A DNA stretch of 64,000 bases from Streptomyces fungicidicus (lineage in GTDB: Bacteria; Actinomycetota; Actinomycetes; Streptomycetales; Streptomycetaceae), in the NCBI RefSeq assembly GCF_003665435.1, contig NZ_CP023407.1, forward strand, positions 3,782,001 through 3,846,000, read 5' to 3'. Position 1 is the stretch's first letter, and the number at the start of each line of letters is the position of its first letter. The notes under the pieces were generated by a model. The model did no database searches, was not told where the DNA came from, and saw only the letters and a program-made list of their open reading frames with translations. The position numbers and the translations under genes are program-made. Below, one piece after another: positions 1 to 7,662 of this stretch.

Positions 1-36
1 AGCCGGGCGACTGTGGGGTCGTACATGTTCGGCCTC

Positions 37-948
37 CTACGCCGCGACGAGATACGAGAAGACGGACTCGAGGGACTCGTCGGACGGCGAGACCGTGAGC
101 AGGCGGATGCCGTGCTCCTTGGCGACCTTGGGGAGCAGGGCGGTGAAGCGGCCGAAGTCGACGGCCTGGATACGCAGGGCGCCCTCCGCCAGGTCCACCT
201 CGATGCCGGAGGTCGACGGATCGGCGATCAGCGCGGCCGCGAGGGCGCGGTCGTCGCTGGAGCGCACCAGGTAGCGGTGCGGGCGGTCCGTCATCAGGCG
301 GCGGATCCTGCGGAAGTCGCCGCTGGCCGCGTGCCGGCCGGCGACCACCACCTCGATGTGCCAGGCGAGCTGTTCGACCTCCTCGAGGATGTGTGAGGAG
401 AACAGCACGGTGCGGCCCTCGTCGCCCATGCGCCGCAGCAGGTCCATCAGCTGCATCCGCTGACGCGGGTCCATGCCGTTGAAGGGCTCGTCCAGCAGGA
501 GCAGCGACGGCTGGTGGACCAGCGCGGACGCCATCTTCACGCGCTGCCGCATGCCCTTGGAGTACGTGGCGATCTTCCGGTCCTGCGCGTACTCCATCTC
601 GACCGTGGCCAGCGCCTGCTGGGCGGCCTTGGCGCCGAGGCCGTGCAGTTCCGCGTTGGCGAGGACGAACTCGCGGCCGGTGAGGAAGTCGTACATCGCC
701 TCGCGCTCGGGGACGATGCCGATGTGCCGGTAGATGGCCTCGTTGCGCCACACCTGCTGTCCGTCGAGGGTGACGGTGCCGGTGGAGGGGGCGAGGAAGC
801 CGCCCATCATGTTGATGAGGGTGGACTTTCCGGCTCCGTTGGGGCCGAGCAGGCCGGTGACGCCGGGCCCGATGGTCATCGTGATGTCGTTGACGGCGAC
901 CACGTTGCCGAACCAGCGGGAGACGTGGTCGATGCTGAGCGTGGTCAC
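37..948 (-). CDS. ABC transporter ATP-binding protein
   Basis: ATPase subunit of an ABC exporter, 303 aa. Visible motifs: Walker A GPNGAGKST at residues 35-43, signature SKGMRQ at about 130-135, Walker B LLLLDEP at about 149-155, and an SSHILEE switch histidine. The C-terminal ~90 residues are the variable domain usual in two-component exporters of the CcmA/YhaQ type. I chose the GTG at 948 because it overlaps the upstream permease stop in a GTGA arrangement, the sign of translational coupling; the open frame continues upstream but only as a shadow of the permease. Third gene of a leftward operon ATPase-permease-ATPase. The substrate cannot be told from the sequence. Confidence 0.9.
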   Translation of the reverse strand: MTTLSIDHVSRWFGNVVAVNDITMTIGPGVTGLLGPNGAGKSTLINMMGGFLAPSTGTVTLDGQQVWRNEAIYRHIGIVPEREAMYDFLTGREFVLANAELHGLGAKAAQQALATVEMEYAQDRKIATYSKGMRQRVKMASALVHQPSLLLLDEPFNGMDPRQRMQLMDLLRRMGDEGRTVLFSSHILEEVEQLAWHIEVVVAGRHAASGDFRRIRRLMTDRPHRYLVRSSDDRALAAALIADPSTSGIEVDLAEGALRIQAVDFGRFTALLPKVAKEHGIRLLTVSPSDESLESVFSYLVAA

Positions 949-1859
949 ATTCCCACCTTCTTGTAGCGGCGCACCAGGAGGCCGTAGCTGGCCGCGATCA
1001 GGCCGAGGCTGAGCAGGACGTAGACCACGCCCTCGCCGTTGCCCGGTCCCACGCCGCCGGGGAAGGCGGAGCTCGCGCCGAGGAAGGCGGACTGCACTCC
1101 GTCGATGAGGGTGATCGGCGAGAACAGGCCGATCCAGGCGATGGCGTCGCCGCCGCTCTGGACCTCCGCGATCGCCTGGAGCGTGGAGACCGCGCCGTAG
1201 GAGATGGTCAGGACGGCGATCACCGCGGCGATGCCGAAGCCGCGGCGCGGGGTGACCGACGCGACGACCAGGCCGATGCCGGCGAAGAGCAGCGAGAGCA
1301 GTGCCACGGAGACGAGTCCCTGTGCGAATCCCTTGGTCTGGTCGGTGAAGTCGAGCTTGGCCAGCAGCGCCCCGACGTACAGCACGAGCAGGGGTGCGGC
1401 GGTGAGGATGAACAGGGCCGAGGCCAGCGCCGCGAACTTGGCGCGGACGTAGTCGGCGGTCTCGATGGGCCGCGAGAAGTACAGCGGCACGGTCTTGAAG
1501 CGCAGGTCGCGCGAGACGGACTGGGGCGCCTGCGAGGCGACGTACAGGCTGATGACGGCCTGCATGACGATCGCGTAGCGCGTGTAGTCGAGCGGCAGGT
1601 CCTTGGCCTTGGTGGCGACGGCGACGGCCACCATGATGGCGGCGGGCACGCACATCACCACGAACAGCAGCATCGGCAGGACCTTGGACTTCACCGAGCG
1701 GCCGAGGCCGTAGGCGCCGCGCAGGGACTGCGAGTACAGCGAGAGCCTGGCGTAGGAACGGCCGAGGCGGGGGCCGTCGTAGGAGCGGTAGCCGATGTTG
1801 TGGATACGGGTGTCGCCCGACGCGGTGGCCGGTGTCCGCAGGGACTGCTCAGTTGCCAT
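945..1859 (-). CDS. ABC transporter permease
   Basis: Integral membrane permease of the exporter, 304 aa. After a ~45-residue cytosolic N-terminus come about six hydrophobic segments, beginning near residues 60-80 (MLLFVVMCVPAAIMVAVAVA) and ending near 275-295, the layout of ABC-2 type permeases. A stretch SRDLRFKTVPLYFSRPI between TM segments resembles the coupling region of this family. Its ATG overlaps the end of the preceding ATPase gene by 11 bp and its stop overlaps the next ATPase start by 4 bp, so the three subunits are almost certainly translated together. With two different ATPases and one permease, the working complex may be a heterodimer of ATPases. Substrate unknown. Confidence 0.88.
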   Translation of the reverse strand: MATEQSLRTPATASGDTRIHNIGYRSYDGPRLGRSYARLSLYSQSLRGAYGLGRSVKSKVLPMLLFVVMCVPAAIMVAVAVATKAKDLPLDYTRYAIVMQAVISLYVASQAPQSVSRDLRFKTVPLYFSRPIETADYVRAKFAALASALFILTAAPLLVLYVGALLAKLDFTDQTKGFAQGLVSVALLSLLFAGIGLVVASVTPRRGFGIAAVIAVLTISYGAVSTLQAIAEVQSGGDAIAWIGLFSPITLIDGVQSAFLGASSAFPGGVGPGNGEGVVYVLLSLGLIAASYGLLVRRYKKVGM

Positions 1860-2841
1860 GGCCGACCGCCTCCTTCCGCTGTTCGCCGCCGTTCGCCGCG
1901 GTGCCGTCTTCGTCGTTCCTGAAGACCTCGGCGATGTGGTGCCGGCGCTGTTCCATGCGCACCAGCCCGAGGCCGAGGTCCGCGATGACGTCCCGGACCA
2001 GGTCGTAGGTGTCCTCGCCGCGCGCGGTGAGCAGCAGGATGTGCCCGGCGCCCGGCAGCCCGCTGCCGTCCTCGACGGTCACTCCGCGCGCCCGGAGCGC
2101 CTCGCGCACCGCGCGGGTGCCGTCGGGGTGTTCGTCGGTGTCGGTGACCTCGACCGCGAGCGTCGTGGTCGTCTGGGTGAAGTCCGTGGTGGAGCTGGAG
2201 CGCAGCAGCTTGCCGCCGTCGACGACCACGACGTGGTCGCAGGTGCGCTCGAGTTCGCCCAGCAGGTGCGAGGTGACCAGCACGGAGATGCCGAAGTCGG
2301 TGTGGATGCGGCGGATCAGGCCCAGCATCTCGTCGCGGCCGACCGGGTCGAGGCCGTTGGTGGGCTCGTCCAGGAAGACCAGCTGGGGGTCGTGCACCAG
2401 GGCCTGCGCGAGTTTCACGCGCTGCTTCATGCCCGTGGAGTAGCCGCCGATGGGGCGGTAGCGCTCCTCGTACAGGCCGACGTGGCGCAGGGTGTCCGCG
2501 GTGCGCTCCCGCGCGGCGGTGGGCGGCAGGCCGGACATGCGTGCCATGTGGACGACGAACTCGGTGGCCGAGACGTCCGGTGGCAGGCAGTCGTGCTCCG
2601 GCATGTAGCCGACCCGCTCGCGGATGGCGGCGCCCTTGGTGGCGACGTCGAGCCCGAGCACTTCGGCTCGGCCCTCGGTGGCGGGGGACAGACCCAGCAG
2701 GATCTTGATCAGTGTGGACTTGCCGGCTCCATTGGCTCCGACGAGTCCGGTCACACCGGGCCCGACGTCCACGGAGAGCCGGTCAAGAGCGGTCACCCGG
2801 GGGAACCGCTTGCTCAGGCTTTCGGTCACGATCACAGTCAC
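1849..2841 (-). CDS. ABC transporter ATP-binding protein
   Basis: First gene of the exporter operon, 330 aa. Walker A GANGAGKST at residues 35-43, signature YSTGMKQ, Walker B LVFLDEPTNGLDP and switch LVTSHLL are all present, so it should hydrolyse ATP. The ~100-residue C-terminal extension is typical of ATPases of the DrrA/CcmA type. It resembles the second ATPase of the operon but is clearly a different paralogue. The start at 2841 has no strong ribosome-binding site. The promoter must lie in the 168 bp shared with the divergent hydrolase-SDR gene; I see no clear operator there. Confidence 0.9.
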   Translation of the reverse strand: MTVIVTESLSKRFPRVTALDRLSVDVGPGVTGLVGANGAGKSTLIKILLGLSPATEGRAEVLGLDVATKGAAIRERVGYMPEHDCLPPDVSATEFVVHMARMSGLPPTAARERTADTLRHVGLYEERYRPIGGYSTGMKQRVKLAQALVHDPQLVFLDEPTNGLDPVGRDEMLGLIRRIHTDFGISVLVTSHLLGELERTCDHVVVVDGGKLLRSSSTTDFTQTTTTLAVEVTDTDEHPDGTRAVREALRARGVTVEDGSGLPGAGHILLLTARGEDTYDLVRDVIADLGLGLVRMEQRRHHIAEVFRNDEDGTAANGGEQRKEAVGHGN

Positions 2842-3009
2842 GTCCTAGACGGTAGTGACCCGCACCACTGCGGTCGTCAGACCGGAGAGCCGTCTTGGGG
2901 TCCGTCTGGAGTCGTACGGGCCCGTAGGGGAGCCCTGCCCGAGGGGCACTCACCGGCCCCCCGGCAGGCGCTGTTGACGATCCGTCTCACTACTGCCACA
3001 TTCGCCGGT

Positions 3010-4767
3010 GTGACGGGACTGAGTGGCGCGCGGGAGCGCCGGGTGCGTACGGGCGGGGTCGAACTGTGCGTGGCCGAGCTGGGCGATCCCGGGCGGCCGA
3101 CGGTCGTCCTGGTGCACGGCTATCCGGACAGCAAGGAGGTGTGGTCCGAGGTCGCGCCCCGGCTGGCCGAGCGGTTCCACGTGGTGGCGTACGACGTCCG
3201 CGGCCACGGCCGGTCCACGGCGCCGCGTCCGCTGCGCGGCGGGTTCACCCTGGAGAAGCTGACCGACGACTTCCTGGCCGTCGCCGACGCGGTCAGCCCG
3301 GACCGTCCGGTGCACCTGGTGGGGCACGACTGGGGCTCGGTGCAGTGCTGGGAGTTCGTCACGGTGGGGCGCACCGCGGGGCGGATCGCCTCCTTCACCT
3401 CGATGTCGGGGCCGTCCCTCGACCACTTCGGGCACTGGATCAACAGCCGGCTGAAGCGGCCCACCCCGCGCCGGGTCGGCCAACTGCTCGGCCAGGGCGC
3501 CAAGTCCTGGTACGTCTACCTGCTGCACACTCCGGTGCTGCCCGAACTGGCCTGGCGCGGCCCGCTCGGCAGGCGCTGGCCGCGGATACTGGAGCGCGTC
3601 GAGAAGGTGCCCGGCGGCGGCTATCCCACCCCGTCACTGCCCTCGGACGCGGCGCACGGCGCCTGGCTGTACCGGGACAACGTGCGGCCCCGGCTGCGCG
3701 CTCCGCGCGCAGACGCCTACGCGCACGCGCCCGTGCAGCTCATCACGCCCCTGGACGACGCGTTCCTCTCGGAGCGGCTCTACGAGGATCTGGAGCTGTG
3801 GGTGCCGCGGCTGACCCGGCGGACGCTGCGGGCCCGGCACTGGGTCCCGCGCACCCGCCCCGACCAGCTGGCGGCGTGGACAGGCGACTTCGTGACGTCC
3901 GTGGAGGAGGGCCGCCCGGAGGTGCCGGCTCGGGGCCGGTACGCCGACCGGTTCGGCGGGCGGCTGGTCCTGGTCACGGGGGCGGGCAGCGGCATCGGGC
4001 GGGCGACCGCGCTGGCGTTCGCCGAGGCGGGCGCGCGGGTCCTGGCGGTCGACCGGGACGCCGGGGCGGCGGCCCGCACCGCCGGAGAGGCCCGTGACCG
4101 CGGTGCGGCGGCCGCCTGGGCGGAGACGGCGGACGTGTCCGACGAGCGGGCCATGGAGAAGCTCGCCGAGCGGGTCACCGCCGAGCACGGCGTGGTGGAC
4201 GTGCTGGTGAACAACGCCGGCGTCGGGCTGGGCGGCCCCTTCCTCGACACCACCGCGGAGGAATGGCGGAAGGTGCTAGACGTCAACCTGTGGGGTGTGA
4301 TCCACGGCTGCCGGCTCTTCGGGAGCCGGATGGCCGAGCGGGGGCAGGGCGGCCACATCGTCAACGTCGCCTCGGCGGCGGCGTTCCAGCCGTCGAGGGC
4401 GCTGCCCGCGTACGGCACGTCGAAGGCGGCGGTGCTGATGCTGAGCGAGTGCCTGCGCGCGGAACTGGCGGAGCGGGACATCGGCGTGACCGCGGTCTGC
4501 CCCGGGTTCGTCGACACCCCCATCACCTCCACCGCGCGCTTCGCGGGCGCGGACGCCGAGGAGGAACGGCGGCTGCGGAAGCGGGCGGCCCGCCTGTACG
4601 GGCTACGCGGCTACCCGCCGGAGAAGGTCGCCGCCGCGATCCTGCGGGCGGTGGCGCGTGACGAGGCGGTGGTGCCGGTCACGCCGGAGGCGCGCACCGC
4701 GTACGCGTTGTCGCGATGGCTGCCGGGGGCGTCGCGGCGGATCGCGCGGGTGAAGCCGCCGGTGTGA
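3010..4767 (+). CDS. Alpha/beta hydrolase - short-chain dehydrogenase fusion protein
   Basis: Two enzymes in one 585-aa chain. Residues ~15-295 are an alpha/beta hydrolase with an HGYP oxyanion motif at 36-39 and the nucleophile motif GHDWG with Asp107, the epoxide-hydrolase/dehalogenase version. Residues ~315-565 are a classical SDR: cofactor loop TGAGSGIG at 323-330, NNAG, catalytic Ser in NVASAAA, and YGTSK with Tyr468 and Lys472. Both active sites look intact. The open frame runs far upstream to 1795 only as antisense of the ABC genes; the GTG at 3010 fits the family length of about 585 aa. Proteins of this architecture occur in Streptomyces and mycobacteria and are annotated simply as SDR oxidoreductases; the substrate is unknown. 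A hydrolase feeding a dehydrogenase (epoxide to diol or alcohol to ketone) is my inference. Confidence 0.88.
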   Translation: MTGLSGARERRVRTGGVELCVAELGDPGRPTVVLVHGYPDSKEVWSEVAPRLAERFHVVAYDVRGHGRSTAPRPLRGGFTLEKLTDDFLAVADAVSPDRPVHLVGHDWGSVQCWEFVTVGRTAGRIASFTSMSGPSLDHFGHWINSRLKRPTPRRVGQLLGQGAKSWYVYLLHTPVLPELAWRGPLGRRWPRILERVEKVPGGGYPTPSLPSDAAHGAWLYRDNVRPRLRAPRADAYAHAPVQLITPLDDAFLSERLYEDLELWVPRLTRRTLRARHWVPRTRPDQLAAWTGDFVTSVEEGRPEVPARGRYADRFGGRLVLVTGAGSGIGRATALAFAEAGARVLAVDRDAGAAARTAGEARDRGAAAAWAETADVSDERAMEKLAERVTAEHGVVDVLVNNAGVGLGGPFLDTTAEEWRKVLDVNLWGVIHGCRLFGSRMAERGQGGHIVNVASAAAFQPSRALPAYGTSKAAVLMLSECLRAELAERDIGVTAVCPGFVDTPITSTARFAGADAEEERRLRKRAARLYGLRGYPPEKVAAAILRAVARDEAVVPVTPEARTAYALSRWLPGASRRIARVKPPV

Positions 4768-4784
4768 GGCGGTGGAGCGCTTGT

Positions 4785-4852
4785 TTGTCCACAACGAGGG
4801 CCAATTCCTCTGTGGATAAACGCACTTGGCTGTGGATCAAACCTGTGGAGCA
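4785..4852. promoter_or_regulatory. DnaA-box cluster outside oriC
   Basis: Four DnaA-box-like 9-mers in 68 bp between the SDR stop and the kptA start: TTGTCCACA at 4785-4793 (perfect Streptomyces consensus, top strand), TGTGGATAA at 4811-4819 (perfect TTATCCACA on the bottom strand), TGTGGATCA at 4831-4839 (one mismatch) and TGTGGAGCA at 4844-4852 (two mismatches). The two central boxes are 20 bp apart, on the same face of the helix. By position it probably corresponds to the high-affinity cluster called D78 in S. coelicolor, reported to limit replication initiation; that match is from memory. Confidence 0.8.
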
Positions 4853-4895
4853 AAATCGATCGCGTGACGCGCGTCTCTCCCGGCAGTCTGAGGGG

Positions 4896-5444
4896 ATGGA
4901 CGAAGAACGCACCGTGAAGGTGTCGAAGTACCTCGCCAGGCATCTGCGTCACCAGCCCGCGAGGATCGGGCTGACCCTCGACGAGGGCGGCTGGGTCGAG
5001 ATCGGCACACTGATCGCCGCGGCGTCCGCGCACGGCTTCCGGTTCTCCCGGGAGGAACTGGACCATGTCGTCGCCACCAACGACAAGCGGCGCTTCGCCG
5101 TGGAGGGCACCCGGATCCGCGCCAGCCAGGGCCACACCGTCGAGGTCGACCTGGGACTGGCCCCGGCCGTCCCGCCGCCGTACCTCTACCACGGCACCGT
5201 CGCCCGCAATCTGGAGGCGATCCGAGCCGAGGGGCTGCGGGCCATGGACCGGCACGACGTGCACCTCTCCGCGGACCGCGCGACCGCGACCCGTGTCGGC
5301 GCCCGCCGGGGCCGCCCCGTGGTGCTGTCGGTGGACGCGGCCGCCATGCACCGCGACGGCCATGTCTTCCGGGTGAGCGCGAACGGTGTCTGGCTGACCG
5401 GGTCCGTTCCCGGCCGCTACCTGCGCTTTCCCGCGGGCCACTGA
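4896..5444 (+). CDS. kptA: RNA 2'-phosphotransferase (KptA/Tpt1 family)
   Basis: 182-aa enzyme that in eukaryotes moves the splice-junction 2'-phosphate of tRNA to NAD+, giving ADP-ribose 1'',2''-cyclic phosphate. The N-terminal winged-helix part (VSKYLARHLRH ... GWVEI, residues ~7-40) and the NAD-binding part (YHGT near 98, HLSADRATA near 126, GRPVVLSVD) are both intact. The ATG at 4896 follows AGTCTGAGGGG; the frame extends upstream only through the DnaA-box cluster. Bacteria have no such tRNA splicing, so the natural substrate is unknown; repair of 2'-phosphorylated RNA is a possibility. It stands alone as a single gene or leads the small ORF after it. Confidence 0.9.
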   Translation: MDEERTVKVSKYLARHLRHQPARIGLTLDEGGWVEIGTLIAAASAHGFRFSREELDHVVATNDKRRFAVEGTRIRASQGHTVEVDLGLAPAVPPPYLYHGTVARNLEAIRAEGLRAMDRHDVHLSADRATATRVGARRGRPVVLSVDAAAMHRDGHVFRVSANGVWLTGSVPGRYLRFPAGH

Positions 5445-5450
5445 GGCCGC

Positions 5451-5738
5451 GTGATCGGCGGCATGGAACACCTGCCCAGCACCGAGGCCGCCGTCACCGC
5501 CCTCCGGGCGCTCGCCGGCGTCCACGGGCGCGAGATGGTGGTCACCCAGGGCATCGGCGCGGAACGGACCTCGCGCGCCACCGCCGCGGGCGTCGGCGTC
5601 ACCGTCGACCCCGACGGCTCCCTGCCCCACGAGGCCCACGTCGAGGTGCCGGCCTTTCACTCCGTGGCTGCACGCGCACGCCTGGTGACCGGAACACGAA
5701 CCCCGATCGTTTCACGTGAAACGTCCCTCGCCGCATAG
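5451..5738 (+). CDS. Small hypothetical protein (doubtful ORF)
   Basis: A 95-aa reading frame starting GTG 6 bp after kptA (an ATG lies at 5463). The first ~65 residues have plausible composition, with Streptomyces third-position bias, but I recognise no family. The last ~25 residues are odd: TPIVSRETSLAA is simply the translation of the parS site at 5709-5722 and its flank, so the frame may have been extended or truncated there. It could be the remnant of a longer gene. The opposite strand also has open frames, so coding status is uncertain. Confidence 0.35.
   Translation: MIGGMEHLPSTEAAVTALRALAGVHGREMVVTQGIGAERTSRATAAGVGVTVDPDGSLPHEAHVEVPAFHSVAARARLVTGTRTPIVSRETSLAA
5709..5722. other. parS site (ParB-binding centromere)
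   Basis: Perfect GTTTCACGTGAAAC, the Streptomyces parS consensus. It lies 27 bp upstream of the flavin-dependent oxidoreductase start, at the end of a doubtful small ORF. Confidence 0.92.
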
Positions 5739-5748
5739 GCTCGGCAGT

Positions 5749-6651
5749 ATGACTCTGCGTCTGAGCACCGTGATCCTCCCGTACCGCCGCTGGCACGAGG
5801 GCAGCCGTTCGGCGTGGGTGCGCGCCGAGGAACTCGGCTTCCACACGGGGTACACCTACGACCACCTGTCCTGGCGCAGCTTCCGGGACGGCCCCTGGTT
5901 CGGCGCCGTCCCGACGCTGACCGCGGCCGCGGGGGTGACCGAGCGGATGCGGCTGGGCACCCTCGTGACCTCGCCGAACTTCCGGCACCCGGTGACCCTC
6001 GCCAAGGAGCTCATCACCCTCGACGACATCTCCGGCGGGCGCGTCACGCTGGGGATAGGCGCGGGCGGCACCGGCTTCGACGCCACCGCGCTCGGCCAGG
6101 AGCCCTGGACGCCCCGCGAGCGCGCCGACCGCTTCGCCGAGTTCGTCCCGCTGCTCGACCGGCTGCTCACCGAGGACTCCGTGTCGTACGAGGGCGACTT
6201 CTACGCGGCCCACGAGGCCCGCAACATCCCGGGCTGTGTGCAGCGGCCCCGGCTGCCGTTCGCCGTGGCGGCCACCGGGCCCCGCGGGCTGCGGCTCGCG
6301 GCCCGGCACGGGCAGGCGTGGGTGACCACCGGCGACCCCCGGCTGTACGAGAACGGAACCCCCGAGCAGTCGGTTCAGGCCATTCGCGGCCAGGCGGAGA
6401 GGCTGGCGGACGCCTGCGCCGAGCTGGGCCGGGACGTGACCGAACTGGACAAGATCCTGCTCACCGGGTTCACCCCGGACCGGGGCCGTCCGCTGGAGTC
6501 CCTGGACGCCTTCGTCGACTTCGCGGGACGCCACGCCGAGCTGGGATTCACCGAGATCGTGATCCACTGGCCCATTCCGGAGTCGGACTTCGCCGCGGAC
6601 CAGAAGGTCGTCGAACGGATCGCCATGGAAGCCCCGGCGCAACTGCGGTGA
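5749..6651 (+). CDS. LLM-class flavin-dependent oxidoreductase
   Basis: 300-aa luciferase-like monooxygenase or F420-dependent reductase. It shows the family's TIM-barrel pattern: early STVILPYRRW strand, GYTYDHLSWRSF, TERMRLGTLVTSPNFRHPVTLAKELITLDDISGGRVTLGIGAGG in the first half (split here by position: 67-105) and a C-terminal EIVIHWP strand. Such enzymes bind FMN or F420; Streptomyces makes F420, and the lack of a partner reductase nearby is compatible with F420 use, but the substrate cannot be told. The ATG at 5749 was preferred over an upstream frame start at 5716 because the upstream part is parS sequence. Confidence 0.88.
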   Translation: MTLRLSTVILPYRRWHEGSRSAWVRAEELGFHTGYTYDHLSWRSFRDGPWFGAVPTLTAAAGVTERMRLGTLVTSPNFRHPVTLAKELITLDDISGGRVTLGIGAGGTGFDATALGQEPWTPRERADRFAEFVPLLDRLLTEDSVSYEGDFYAAHEARNIPGCVQRPRLPFAVAATGPRGLRLAARHGQAWVTTGDPRLYENGTPEQSVQAIRGQAERLADACAELGRDVTELDKILLTGFTPDRGRPLESLDAFVDFAGRHAELGFTEIVIHWPIPESDFAADQKVVERIAMEAPAQLR

Positions 6652-6740
6652 GCCGGGAGCGTCCGCGCGCGGCCCCCGCTCCCTCCACGGGGGCGGGTGA
6701 GGCCGTCAGTGACGTGGATAACCACTCAGATGTGCGGACT

Positions 6741-6758
6741 CCCGCACGGCCGTGCGGG
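6741..6758. promoter_or_regulatory. 18-bp perfect palindrome upstream of HAD hydrolase
   Basis: CCCGCACGGCCGTGCGGG, a perfect palindrome ending 3 bp before a possible ATG at 6762 and 21 bp before the GTG at 6780. It could be an operator, or a hairpin that terminates the oxidoreductase transcript, although no T-run follows. If transcribed it would block ribosome access at ATG 6762, favouring GTG 6780. Confidence 0.4.
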
Positions 6759-6779
6759 CATATGCGGGACAATGACCCG

Positions 6780-7649
6780 GTGACCTCAGCGACCCGACAG
6801 CCCGAGACCAGGACAGCCACCACCCCGCCGCGGCTCATCGCCACCGACCTCGACGGCACCCTGCTGCGCGACGACAAGTCGGTGTCCCCGCGCACCATCG
6901 CCGCGCTGGCCGCCGCCGAGGAGGCGGGCATCGAGGTCTTCTTCGTCACCGGCCGCCCGGCCCGCTGGATGGACGTCGTCAGCGACCACGTCCACGGCCA
7001 CGGCCTCGCCATCTGCGGCAACGGCGCGGCCGTCGTCGACCTGCACGGCGGCCCCGGCGCCCACCGCTTCGTGAAGGTGCGCGAGCTGGCCCGGGAGAAC
7101 GCGCTGGACGCCGTAGGGCTACTGCGCGACGCCGCACCGGGCACGGTGTACGCCGTCGAGCAGACCTACGGGTTCCACCAGGAGCCGGCGTACCCGAAGC
7201 TGCACATGGAGGTCCCGGACGGGTTCGCACCCGCCGAGGAGCTGCTGGCCCCGGACTCCCACACCGCGGGTGAGCCGGTGCTCAAGATCCTCGCCCACCA
7301 CCCGGCGCTCGATCCCGACGCCTTCCTCACCCTGGCCCGGCTCGCGATCGGCGACCGCGCCACCGTCACCCGTTCCAGCCCCAGCGCCCTGCTGGAGATC
7401 AGCGGCCCCGACGTGTCCAAGGCCAGCACCCTCGCCCTGTGCTGCGCCGAACGCGGCATCTCGCACGAGGAGGTCGTCGCCTTCGGCGACATGCCGAACG
7501 ACGTCGAGATGCTCACCTGGGCGGGCCGCTCCTACGCGATGGGCAACGCCCACCCGGACGTGCTGGCCGCCGCCTCGGGCCGCACGGTCGCCAACAACGA
7601 CGACGGGGTGGCCGTGGTGATCGAGCGGTTGCTGGACGAGCGCCGCTAG
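6780..7649 (+). CDS. Cof-type HAD-IIB family hydrolase
   Basis: 289-aa haloacid-dehalogenase superfamily phosphatase. Motif I DLDGTLL with the nucleophile Asp is near residue 24, motif II is FVTGRP, motif III a C-terminal Lys in GPDVSKAS, and motif IV GDMPND; the C2b cap lies between. Members dephosphorylate sugar phosphates or flavin and pyridoxal intermediates; specificity is not visible. The start is either GTG 6780 (weak GGGA upstream) or ATG 6762 (six residues longer, with a hairpin over its ribosome site). Convergent with the M23 peptidase gene, only 13 bp away, with no room for separate terminators. Confidence 0.87.
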   Translation: MTSATRQPETRTATTPPRLIATDLDGTLLRDDKSVSPRTIAALAAAEEAGIEVFFVTGRPARWMDVVSDHVHGHGLAICGNGAAVVDLHGGPGAHRFVKVRELARENALDAVGLLRDAAPGTVYAVEQTYGFHQEPAYPKLHMEVPDGFAPAEELLAPDSHTAGEPVLKILAHHPALDPDAFLTLARLAIGDRATVTRSSPSALLEISGPDVSKASTLALCCAERGISHEEVVAFGDMPNDVEMLTWAGRSYAMGNAHPDVLAAASGRTVANNDDGVAVVIERLLDERR

Positions 7650-7662
7650 CCGCGGCGGCATG

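Noticed and set aside
1795..3009. N-terminal extension of the hydrolase-SDR frame
   Set aside because: It is antisense to the ABC ATPase and would double the family length.
3172..3185. GTTCCACGTGGTGG resembling parS
   Set aside because: Four or more mismatches and within a well-coded hydrolase region.
4785..4852. An origin of replication
   Set aside because: Streptomyces oriC has about 19 boxes and lies between dnaA and dnaN; neither gene is here.
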